Shown one piece after another: positions 22,846 through 32,229 of a DNA stretch of 64,000 bases. The translations under genes were made by a program, and so were the position numbers. The stretch is from Budorcas taxicolor (lineage: Eukaryota; Chordata; Mammalia; Artiodactyla; Bovidae). The stretch covers positions 21,745,775 through 21,809,774 of the forward strand of contig NC_068935.1 in the NCBI RefSeq assembly GCF_023091745.1, read 5' to 3'. The first letter of the stretch is position 1. Each line of letters begins with the position of its first letter. Below the pieces are notes generated by a model. The model ran no database searches. It worked only from the letters and a program-made list of their open reading frames with translations, and was not told the DNA's origin.

Positions 22846-23149
22846 TCCAACCAATCCATTCTGAAGGAGATCAGCCCTGGGATTTCTTTGGAAGGAATGA
22901 TGCTAAAGCTGAAACTTTGGCCACCTCGTGCGAAGAGTTGACTCATTGGAAAAGACTCTGATGCTGGGAGGGATTGGAGGCAGGAGGAGAAGGGTACGAC
23001 AGAGGATGAAATGGCTGGATGGCATCACTGACTCGATGGACTTGAGTCTGAGTGAACTCTGGGAGTTGGTGATGGACAGGGAGGCCTGGCGTGCTGCGAT
23101 TCATGGGGTCACAAAGAGTCGGGCACGACTGAGCGACTGAACTGAACTG
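22846..23149 (+). repeat. BovB LINE 3' end with 11-bp TSD
   Basis: From the SNQSILKEIS region to the younger-type 3' end. About 8 bases are deleted at gctgaaactttggccacc. The flank atatgaacaaa is duplicated exactly at 22835-22845 and 23150-23160. Confidence 0.94.
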
Positions 23150-23160
23150 ATATGAACAAA

Positions 23161-23700
23161 GTAAAACTTGAAAGTGCCAAAAAGCAACTGTCCTTCTGTC
23201 TATAAGTTTTTAATCAACAAAAATCACCAGGGCTTAGCCTTGTGTCCCCTGCTTTTCAACGTGTAAAGGCATCTTTAGGTCACCTCTCAGTCACAGTGGA
23301 ATTCTGCACCCATCTTGACATGCAGATGGATAATTCTTTGATAATCCATAAGGAATGATGTTTCTTTTTTTATCTGAAAAATTAACCTCCTTGGAAGTTA
23401 AGCTGATTCAAACACAACTGGGAAAGACCAAAGATATTTTTTGGTAGGTAAATAGTATGAGTTGGTAACAAGCTAAACAAATCTATGTAAGGTGGCCTCT
23501 GTAAGCTTATTTGCTTGAGACTTGTCAGGTTATCTTATCTGCATTTGTAAGAGCTACATAGAACAGAATCCTCCCTTTAGAAATGGATGAGGTGATTGGA
23601 GGCTATTCCTGAAGTTAAGTGGGAGGGAAAGGACTGGGAAAGTTGCAGGGAAGAAAGGAGCAAAGGCTGAAAGATGATATTTTTTTATTTTCCTTTACTG
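23161..23700. other. No gene or recognised repeat
   Basis: About 540 bases upstream of the first solo LTR of the cluster. Nothing is recognised. Confidence 0.5.
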
Positions 23701-23704
23701 GAAT

Positions 23705-24187
23705 AGTTAGGGGAAGCACACTGATTGAAACCGGCCACCCTGGCCAGGTACCATAGTAACCATTTGCATGTGTTGTTTTAGGATAGGAGGTTCTGGTAAG
23801 GAACACGGAACTAATAAGCCTCCACCAACCGGAAGAGTTCAGGAAAGGTCAAAGGAGATACCACATGTCCGACCACCTCCCAGAATCCTTCTCTCTGGCA
23901 TCCATCTGGGCTGAACAAGGCGTGCACCACCAGGAAGGACTCTAGGTTAGAATGATTGGCTAAAGACAACGCAGAAACTAATCCCATCACCATAAAACCC
24001 AAGACTGAAAGCCATGTGACGGAGCTGTTCTCCTGGGTTCCCTTACCCTACTGCTCTCCACCTGGGTGCCCTTTCTCAATAAAATCTCTTGCTTTGTCAT
24101 CACATATGTCTCCTTGGACAATTCATTTCCTAGTGTTAGACAAGAGCCCAGTTTCAGGCCCTGGAAGGGGTCCCTCTTCCTGTAACA
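23705..24187 (+). mobile_element. Solo ERV LTR, family A copy 1, with 4-bp TSD
   Basis: A 483-bp LTR homologous to the copies at 27879-28350 and 30093-30576. It starts agttagggg (TG mutated to AG) and ends tgtaaca. It has a CCAAT-like attggc near 23955, a TATA-like cataaaacc at 23991 and a polyadenylation signal aataaa at 24078-24083. It is flanked by gaat at 23701-23704 and 24188-24191. A 4-bp TSD is typical of gammaretrovirus-like (class I) elements. No internal retroviral sequence is present. Confidence 0.9.
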
Positions 24188-24369
24188 GAATGAGACTAGA
24201 GGTAAAAAGTCTTACAGAGTAAGTTTATTTCCCTTCAACTGGGAAGCCATTATATAAGGAAAAGTGGTAAATATGGATTGCATTCCTGTATGGTTTAGGT
24301 GATGTGTTTTCTGGGTCTTAAATACTGAATTTTGGAACAAAGCTGGGTCATATATTTTGAGCAATATAA

Positions 24370-24612
24370 TAATATAAAACAACTAGCACTATTGATTGTG
24401 TACTGTGTGATAGGCATTGTTTTAAGTCCTTTACATATGTTAACTAAATTAATTTTCAGAACAACTCTTAAGTATTAGTGGTATCCATATTGATATCCAT
24501 ATTTCAAAGATGAAGAAGCCGAGTCTCAGAGATGTTAAATAACTTGTCAAGATTAAATATCTAGAAAATGAGGCTAGAATTTGAACTCACATACCTGGCT
24601 CTGTGCTCTTTG
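24370..24612 (+). repeat. MIR SINE
   Basis: A well preserved MIR: gtgtactgtgtgataggc, then ttaagtcctttacatatgtt, the gatgaagaagccgagtctc core, aacttgtcaagattaaat and gaatttgaactcac. MIRs are ancient mammal-wide tRNA-derived SINEs, so this stretch predates all ruminant elements nearby. Confidence 0.85.
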
Positions 24613-24780
24613 TTCTCTGTTTCTTCAAAATTCTTACCTTAACCTTTTCCATCTCTTGCATGGAACTCTGCTCCTTCTGGGAAAAAGGGGCTGTGGTGCC
24701 CATTTAATGGGGGGTAACATTAAAACTGTCTTTAGGAAGCTACTGAGAAGTGTTCTTAAGCAAAAAAAGAGTTTTCATTT

Positions 24781-25168
24781 TGTGGTGACCCAAGGATGAA
24801 AGAGCAGGTAAAACCAAGAAGAGTCTTGGAATGAAAGAATTGAGAAAACCAGACCTTTATCATCCTTCCCTCCCCCATGTTGTAACTTTTAATGGATTTC
24901 AAGTCCTACTGACCAATGTAACCTGTCTCCCCTCTTATCCCATAGGGATAAGGTATTTGTCTTACTCTTCTCTCCACCCAGTATACGTGCCTCATCCAAT
25001 CAGCAAATGATCCACAAGACCCCATCCCACTCCTCGTACCCTGAGTATAAAGGTGGATGAAAGACCCCTGTTCAGTGTGGGTTTTCCCTTGAGCTGGCCT
25101 GCTGTTCTAACCGTGTCTCTCAATCTAATAAACTTTATTTCCCTCTCATTCTGTCTCATGTCTGGACA
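24781..25168 (+). mobile_element. Solo LTR with 5-bp TSD
   Basis: A 388-bp block from tgtggtgacc to gtctggaca. It has a TATA box (tataaagg, 25046-25053) and a polyadenylation signal (aataaa, 25127-25132) at LTR-like spacing, and a pyrimidine-rich U5. cattt flanks it at 24776-24780 and 25169-25173. The sequence differs from the other LTRs here. The family is not named. The class is uncertain. Confidence 0.75.
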
Positions 25169-25277
25169 CATTTTAAAAATTTTATCAAAAATAGCTAAGA
25201 ATTATTGATTTGGGGGGAAGGGCTGAGGTGACACTTATATAGTGAGTCTGATGTAAGTTATCTCAGTTTTGAAAAGT

Positions 25278-26047
25278 TGTTGCTGAGCTGTGAAAGACAC
25301 TGGGATTCTTGGCCTGTAGAGGAGAAGAATTCAATCCAGGGCCAGTGGTGAGGCTTGATTGCTCAGAGCTTTTGTGTAATAAAGTTTTATTAAAATATAA
25401 AAGAGATAGAGAAAGCTTCTGACATAGATATCAGAAGAAGGCAGAAAGAGTCCCCCTCATCCCCGCTAGTCTTTAGCCAGACGTTATATAGCTACTAGAA
25501 GTCTGCTAATTAGAGAAAGGAAATGTCTCAAAACTCAGAGACTGGAGCACCAGGACCTTCACCGACAACATGAATTTTGAGATAACATTGGCATAAGGTG
25601 AGTTGTCCTGGGCCATAAAATGATTGACATGAGTCTTGAAGAAAGGCAGGTTTCCAAGTCCTATTAACATAGCTTAAGAGAACATTTAAATGAGTAAAAC
25701 ACATTGGTTTGTCAAGTCCATTCTGAGTCTTAGGTGGAATCCACTTGAAGACAGAGTCTAGGGTAAATACATTGTTCATTAACATAGCTTAAGACAAACA
25801 TTTCCATAAAAAAAAACTCATTGGTTAGCTCAAGGTTTGAGAAAAGTTAAGTTCAGGTGGAACCACTTGTCATCGTGGCAACACAGAATTTTAAAAGAAA
25901 CCTTTTTAAATTTGTATAGAGAAGGGGAAAGAATCTAACACAGTTTGTCTCCTTGTGACTCTTAATAGAGAGATAAAAAATGTCTGACACTTGCAGCCTA
26001 TTTCCTCCATTTGGAGACCCCTGGCCGTCCTGTCTGCTACCCTCTCA
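25278..26047 (-). mobile_element. Solo ERV LTR, antisense, with internal U3 duplication
   Basis: About 770 bp. On the minus strand it begins tgagagggtagc and ends gctcagcaaca. The minus-strand polyadenylation signal lies at plus 25386-25391. Two related segments of about 85 bp (25663-25744 and 25778-25867), each starting attaacatagcttaaga and ending in a ggtggaa-ccac block, form a direct duplication in what would be U3. No TSD was found and no internal sequence adjoins. The family is called from general resemblance to ruminant LTRs. Confidence 0.7.
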
Positions 26048-26164
26048 GTTTGATTGACGTTTATCTGTATTTGCCTCAAATACACAGGCCACAGAGAGCA
26101 TGAACACTTTTCCAGTTCAATGCCCTGAGTTTAGGACTTTTTTTCATCATGTAGTGCTTTCGCT

Positions 26165-26485
26165 TGATCCTCATTCTGCAAATATTTGTAGCGTGCTTAC
26201 TATTTGTCAGGCACCATGCTAGGCCCTGAGGACATTTTGATGAACAGAGACAGACCTGTTGTCATCCTCTCATAGAATTTGTAGTCAATAGAGGAGGCAG
26301 AGGAGCTAGCAATCCCATAAACAAATACCAAAACCTGAGTCATGAGTTGTGTAGGAGAGGCATTTGGAACCATAATAGAGAGTATCACAGGAAGAATTTA
26401 GCCTCATTTGAAGGATTAGAAAACATTTCTCTGAGGAAATGACATTCCAGGCAAAGGAAGCAACATATAAAGCCTGTGAAAATGA
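26165..26485 (-). repeat. L2 LINE 3' end, antisense
   Basis: The series gcgtgcttactatttgtcag, gctaggccctgaggac, then the aacagagacagacc region is the reverse complement of the L2 3' tail. It continues through the cattccaggcaaaggaagc area. It is decayed and old. Confidence 0.7.
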
Positions 26486-26849
26486 GAAATAGATTCATTA
26501 CTTATTCATGGAAAAACTGCTTTGCTTATAACTCTGTGTACTGTTCATACTTTTCAAAGAGTTGTTTAGACATGATCTTTTACCTTCTTGTTGACCAAAG
26601 GAATAAAAAACCAACTTTCTTCCGATAAGGTCAATTTTGTTTTTGGTAAGAGCCTTAGATTAAGGAAAATTTTTCATTTATCCATCAGATTATCTTCTTA
26701 AGCATCTTCTTTCCACCCTCCTTTCCTCTCAGTCTTACATGTACTGGATGCTAATAATGTACCAGATACTGTTATAATTCTCGTCAAAGTCAAATTCTTG
26801 ATAAAGTGGTTTACACTTGTTGCCTCCCTTTTCTTACATTCTTAACCCA

Positions 26850-27830
26850 TACCATTCTGCTTTCTATTCCCATAATTTCCCTGAAACTGCCAAATCAAAA
26901 ATTTGCCTCTTAGTTCCTCGTTATACTTGGTTTCTCTGCAGCATTTAGCTCTGTTGTTCAAACAAATAAACAAGCGAACAGAAACCTCTTCTCTTTTGCC
27001 TTCTATGACCGTTCTCTCTTGTTTCGTATACCTCTTTCCTTAGTTCGTCATCATTTTTGCTGACTCCTCTTTCTCTACCTAATACTAGAATGCTGTTGCT
27101 TTCAAAGTCATCGCTCTCATCATGTTTTTTTTTTTTTTCCTTGCATGCATTGTCTCTCTAGGTAATCCTATCTATTTCAGTAGAGTCCACTGGAATTTGT
27201 ATCTTCAGTAGTTTCCTTTCTCCTAAGCTCTTGTACCTAACTGCACACTAAATATCCACCCCTGAGTATATATTTTATATTTAACATGTTTGAAAGTGAA
27301 ATCATTCTCCCTCTCTTCAATTCAGTCTCTACCCTGAAGCCACAGTGACCTTGTAAAATAAAAATATAATTGTTTCTGCTTGAAAGTCTTCAGTGGTTTC
27401 ACATTGCCATCCTGAGTATCTTGTAGTCATATCACTCTTTCTCCACATCTAACTACTTGTTTAGCCTCTCATTCATATTGTACTCTTTTGTAGACTGCAT
27501 GGACTATAGCCCGCCAGGTTCCTCTGTCCATGGGATTTCCCAGGCAAGAATACTGGAGTAGGTAGCCATTTCTTCCTCCAAGGGACATTCCCAACCCAGG
27601 GACTGAACCCGCATCTCTTCTGTCTCCTGTATTGTCAGGCAGATTTTTTACCACTGAGCCACTAGAGAATCCCACATCAAACGACTAGCCAACATAAAAC
27701 GTATCTGGGGCCTTTCCATGTGCTGATCTCTACCTAAAATACCCCTTTCCAATTTTCCTTTTTTTCTGCTTAAATTCCAACTCTTCAATTGACAGAAGTC
27801 AATTGGCTACTCTAAGGGGAAATACTTGAT
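26850..27830 (+). repeat. L2 LINE 3' half, interrupted by a Bov-tA SINE
   Basis: Plus-strand L2: a degraded SAAFDTVDH region (tctctgcagcatttagctct), the taaatatccacccctgag block, acagtgaccttgtaaaat and ttcagtggtttcacattgcc, up to about 27479. It resumes after the SINE at 27690-27815 (gggcctttccatgtgctgat region). Frames are fully decayed. Confidence 0.75.
27480..27675 (-). mobile_element. Bov-tA SINE in L2, antisense
   Basis: Antisense Bov-tA from actgcatggactatagcc to gccactagagaatccc, with the outermost tail missing. It splits the L2 described around it. The TSD is not clear. Confidence 0.88.
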
Positions 27831-27878
27831 ATATATTTCTGATATTTTTGGACTTTCATGGCATGTTGTATATATTTC

Positions 27879-28350
27879 TGTTGCAGGAAGGAGGGCCCGA
27901 AACTGGGCTCTTGTCTAACACTCAGAAATGAATTGTCCAAGGAGACACATGTGCTGACAAAGCAAGAGATTTTATTGGGAAAGGGCACCCAGGTGGAGAA
28001 CCATAGGGTAAGGGAACCCAGGAGAACAGCTCTGCCAAGTGGCTCACAGTCTTGGGTTTTATGGTGATGGGATTAGTTTCTGGGTTGTCTTTAGCCAATC
28101 ATTCTGACTCAGAGTCCTTCCTGGTGGTGCACGCCTTGTTCAGCCAAGATGGATGCCAGAGAGAAGGATTCTGGGAGGTGGTTGGACATGTGGTGTCTCC
28201 TTTTGACCTTTCCTGAACTCTTCCGGTTGGTGGAGGCTTATTAGTTCCATGTTCCTTATCAGGACCTCCTGTTATAAAACAACTCATGCAAATTGTTACT
28301 ATGGTGCCTGGCCAGCGTGGGTAGTTTCAGTCAGTGTGCTTCCCCTGACA
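27879..28350 (-). mobile_element. Solo ERV LTR, family A copy 2, antisense
   Basis: A 472-bp LTR in reverse orientation (plus strand tgttgcaggaagg to tcccctgaca). It is closely similar to copy 3 at 30093-30576: a 62-codon open frame inside both differs at only two visible residues. The immediate flanks are tttc (27875-27878) and gaac (28351-28354), which do not match as a TSD. See the finding on inversion. No internal viral sequence is present. Confidence 0.9.
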
Positions 28351-28559
28351 GAACAATATGCAGGGCAGTGAAAGCTCTTTTAAATAAAGACAACCTTAAG
28401 ATAGATATTGTTTGTATTCTTCAACATCTGATTTATATAGCAGATTCACTTCAATGTATGTAACATCAATTTTTCTTTTTATTGTGGAATTTGGGCCTTT
28501 CTAGTGCTACTTTCAGATATATTCCTTCTAGTTAAATGTAATACAAATGCAGATTTAAG

Positions 28560-28692
28560 GGACTTCCCTGGTGGGAATTCCCCAGTGTTTAGGACTCCAC
28601 ACTTTCACCTCAGAGGGTGTGGGTTCAATCTTTGGACAGGGAACAAGATTCTACAAGCCATGCAGTGTGGACACAAAATTAAAAAAAGAATG
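28560..28692 (+). mobile_element. CHR-2-type SINE with 15-bp perfect TSD
   Basis: A tRNA-derived SINE shared by ruminants and cetaceans: ggacttccctggtggg, then the cccagtgtttaggactcc region, gtgtgggttcaatctttgg (B-box-like) and an A-rich tail. The flank aaatgcagatttaag is perfectly duplicated at 28545-28559 and 28693-28707. Confidence 0.9.
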
Positions 28693-28707
28693 AAATGCAG
28701 ATTTAAG

Positions 28708-29036
28708 TTTCTGTATTTTCTGTAATTATATAATTACCTGGTCACTTTACAATGTATATACCCAATTGCCTTTTATTTTATTTTATTTTTTTCCAAACAT
28801 GGATTAAGATTTATTTTCTAGTCTTCTACTCATATCATATCATAAATAAGATATAGTGGAGTGATACACAGATAAAAATATGTCAGAATAAAAAACACTG
28901 ACTTTATGTGTTAGATTTAGCAAAGGGAAGAAGCTTAGGGGTTAAATATTAAGTCATGAACACTTTTCTATTTTCATATTCTGTGATCTTTTGACATCAA
29001 TTACCACTATTGATCACTAAATCCTAGACTCTCTTT
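28708..29036. other. No gene or recognised repeat
   Basis: About 330 bases, AT-rich, with a short (TTTTA)n-like patch near 28774-28792. Confidence 0.5.
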
Positions 29037-29152
29037 CAGCTCAGTTCGGTTGCTCAGCTGTGTCCGACTCTCTGCAACCCCATGGACTGCAGAATGCCAG
29101 GCTTCCCTCTCCATCACCAACACCCAGAGTCTGCTCAAACGCATGTCTATTG
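29037..29152 (-). repeat. BovB 3' end, short, antisense
   Basis: Antisense BovB 3' terminal ~115 bases (agctcagttcggttgctcag to ctgctcaaacgcatgtctat). Heavily 5'-truncated. Confidence 0.85.
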
Positions 29153-29225
29153 CAATTAAAATAAATTTACTTTTATTTAAAATATTTTGCATTTCATTTA
29201 TTTGATAGAAATATTCAAGAATATG

Positions 29226-29505
29226 CCAGAAGGCAATGGCAACCTACTCCAGTACTCTTGCCTGGAAAATCCCATGGACGGAGGAGCCTGGTAGGCTGCA
29301 GTCCATGGGGTCTTTAAGAGTCGGACACAACTGAGCAACTTCACTTTCACTTTTCACTTTCATGCATTGGAGAAGGAAATGGCAACCCACTCCAGTATTC
29401 TTGCCTGGAGAACCCTAGGGATGGGGAAGCCTGGTGGGCTGCCGTCTATGGGGTCACACAGAGTTGGACACAACTGAAGCGACTTAGCAGCAGAAGCAGC
29501 AGCAG
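29226..29505 (+). mobile_element. Bov-A2 SINE (dimer of Bov-A units)
   Basis: Two Bov-A bodies in tandem (agaaggcaatggcaacctac and gagaaggaaatggcaaccca), joined by the cacttttcactttcatgc linker and ending in the (gca)n-rich tail gcagcagaagcagcagcagc. No tRNA-like head, as expected for Bov-A2. Confidence 0.93.
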
Positions 29506-30088
29506 CACCAGTACATTCAAAATGTTCGTACTTTTGTTTCTTGAAAAAAAGAACTCTACTCCTTATCATGAACTCCAAAGAACCTATATGCCTTATAGGA
29601 TTTTAACTCACTAATAAAATGGCAATGTCTGTCTGATAAAATCAAGAGCATTTTACTCTACTACAGATTACTTCTTATTAGATTTCAAACAAAAGAAAAA
29701 ATGTGACACAAGAAACCACTTTGAATGATCAGCTCTTTTTATTAATTATAGATAGTAAGAGCCATTAATCAGGATCAATGGATAATCTATGATGTGAGGA
29801 TGGGAAAATACTTTATGCAATCATGGTTAATTTTTTCTCATCATCAAGACTAGTTAAGTAACTGAGTAAAACAAAATTTTCAAGTATCAGCCTATGGCAG
29901 TTAACTGATGCTTTACATTTGATCTTTCCTGGAATCCCCAGATTCATTTATACATCAGATACATATTAAACACTGCTTTATTTTGCACATTGTATGTAAG
30001 ATTCTATTCCTACATTCGAGCATATAGTCTGCTGTAAGAGATCTCATGTTGCATTTACATGATATATTTACATCTAAGTGCCACAATG
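29506..30088. other. AT-rich unique sequence
   Basis: About 580 bases. No repeat or gene is recognised. This is the right part of the segment proposed to have been inverted. Confidence 0.5.
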
Positions 30089-30092
30089 GAAG

Positions 30093-30576
30093 TGTTAGGG
30101 GAAGCACACTGATTGAAACTGCCCACCCTGGCCAGGCACCATAGTAACCATTTGCATGAGTTGTTTTATAACAGGAGGTCTTGATAAGGAACATGGAACT
30201 AATAAGCCTCCACCAGCTGGAAGAGTTCAGGAAAGGTCCAAAGGAGACACCACATGTCCAACCACCTCCCAGAATCCTTCTCTCTGGCATCCATCTTGGC
30301 TGAACAAGGCGTGCACCACCAGGAAGGACTCTGAGTCAGAATGATTGGCTAAAGACAACCCAGAAACTAATCCCATCACCATAAAACCCAAGACTATGAG
30401 CCACTTGGCAGAGCTCTTCTCCTGGGTTCCCTTACCCTACGGTTCTCCACCCGGGTGCCCTTTCCCAATAAAATCTCTTGCTTTGTCAGCACATGTGTCT
30501 CCTTGGACAATTCATTTCTGAGTGTTAGATAAGAGCCCAGTTTCAGGCCTTGGAAGTGGTCCCCCTTCTTGCAACA
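30093..30576 (+). mobile_element. Solo ERV LTR, family A copy 3
   Basis: A 484-bp LTR, tgttaggggaagc to cttgcaaca, with a polyadenylation signal (aataaa, 30467-30472). It forms an inverted repeat with copy 2, separated by 1.74 kb. Its flanks are gaag (30089-30092) and gttc (30577-30580), not a matching TSD. No internal viral sequence is present. Confidence 0.92.
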
Positions 30577-30929
30577 GTTCTGTTTTAAATGATGTTCTAC
30601 AATCCTCAATAAATTTTAAGCTATGTTTGGTAGAAATCTATGACAATAATTTAAAACTCTTTGACTTGTATTTTGATACTGCTTAATCTAAATATGAAAA
30701 TATAAAGTGAAAAGTTTTCTGCCAAAATGAATCTAAGTACTAACAAGACTGCAATGGATTTGTGTGATATTTGCATTTTCCCCCTGTTATTTTGGAAGGT
30801 AATGAAGGTAATTTTCTCTGACATGGCTTTGGTAAGCACTGGCGACTTTAGTGAGCTTAAATAACTGCCTTACATTCTTTCATTCTAAAAAGAAAGATCA
30901 ATAGGAAAATAAAGACAAATCACCCTGGT
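30577..30929. other. No gene or recognised repeat
   Basis: About 350 bases, nothing recognised. Confidence 0.5.
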
Positions 30930-31110
30930 AAGTATTTCTCAAACATTGTTGCATATTAGGATCACCAAGAGAAGTTGTTGACAGTGAGATCCCCAAAGTC
31001 CTCCTTAAGATTCTGATTCTGTAGTTCTGGAATAGGACATAGGAATATGGATTTTTAACAAGCCCCCAAGAGATTCATATGCTCCAATTTCAGAAACAAT
31101 GCACTGTTAT
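30930..31110 (+). repeat. MER5/MER20-like hAT-Charlie fossil
   Basis: Non-autonomous hAT pattern: ttctcaaacattgttgcata, then ttaggatcaccaagagaag, attctgattctgtagttct, attttaacaagcccccaag and gaaacaatgcactg. The ends are imperfect inverted repeats, as in MER5-type elements. Confidence 0.65.
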
Positions 31111-31129
31111 CTGTTCCACCAAATTTCTC

Positions 31130-31440
31130 CGCATTCTTTCAAATGTTCTTCACCTTCTGAAATTCCATGGCTTTGCAAAGGTATTCATTCACTCATTAGA
31201 TCGCCAATGTCTTTCTTTCCAAATTACTACTTGGTAGAATTCCTGTTTCTCTCTTAAGACCTTATTCACACGTACGTCCTTCTTCTGAGCCTTCACTCAA
31301 CACTTTGTACATATCTCTGTTTTAGTATTAATACAATATGTTAACACACACATACCTTAATACATTGAATTTCTATTAAAGAATAAGACTGTTTCTTGGC
31401 CTTTATGTAACAATATGAGAACAAAGAAGACAGGCTAGTA
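31130..31440 (+). repeat. L2 LINE 3' end
   Basis: L2 tail order: ttctgaaattccatggcttt, tcactcaacactttgtacat, tctctgttttagtattaata. Old and frame-less. Confidence 0.6.
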
Positions 31441-31600
31441 CAAAACAGAATTTAGCATGCATAAGAATTATCTGAGGAGTCTGCTTAAAATAGAGTTACC
31501 CAGCATGTCTCCCACCTGCCACACATAATTCCCACATTCTCATTCAGTAGATTGGAAGTTGGTTCTAGGAATTCATATTTTTACATGTTCTCCAAATATT
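31441..31600 (+). repeat. Second MER5-like fossil
   Basis: atttagcatgcataagaatt, ctgaggagtctgcttaaaat, attcagtagattggaagt and aattcatatttttacatg follow the MER5-type consensus order. Diverged. Confidence 0.5.
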
Positions 31601-32229
31601 TCATATCTTAATAAATTCTGACTACCAAGGGGACATCAATGAACGTTAAGGTAAATAAAATATGTGATCAAATGGCTATTTCTATTTTCCCATTTACTCT
31701 CTAGTACAACAAAATTTTCTCATACATTCTAATATATTTTGGACATTGTCTTATGACAATCTTCAAGTGCATCTGAATAGCAGTCAAAGCCAATGCAAAT
31801 CACTTTACATAGGGTCGGATGGTTTACACAGGACAGTTAGGGCTCATGAAGCATCTTGGAACAATTTCGTTGAGAATTTTCTCTATAGAGAGGGCTTGCC
31901 AGGAGTAAAAGTCAATAAGTAATTAGTTTCAAAAAGTGAAAAAAAATTCCCATTTTTATTTTAGATTTTCTAGTAAGTGTTATTTTTACACCAGCAATTT
32001 AAAATCATATAATAAAACATTAGAACTTATCATAGTTAAAATGGAGTGACAAAGTAACTAACAATGGCCATGTAGCAACTAAAAGCAAAGAGAAAATTAA
32101 CGAAACAACAGCTTTTGAGATAATGAACATCAAATAATGAATGGCAGTAACCCCAGAGAGATGGGAAACAAGTGAAGTCAGCACTATGATTGTCCCAACT
32201 TAATCTGTTGAGACAGTATTCAGGTATAC
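31601..32229. other. No gene or confident repeat
   Basis: About 630 bases, AT-rich. The minus-strand 75-codon frame at 32036-32263 has no recognisable domain. Confidence 0.45.

Noticed and set aside
30156..30344. 62-codon frame conserved between two loci (28099-28287 minus and 30156-30344 plus)
   Set aside because: Conservation reflects two copies of one LTR. There is no coding signature, and the third copy is not open in the same way.
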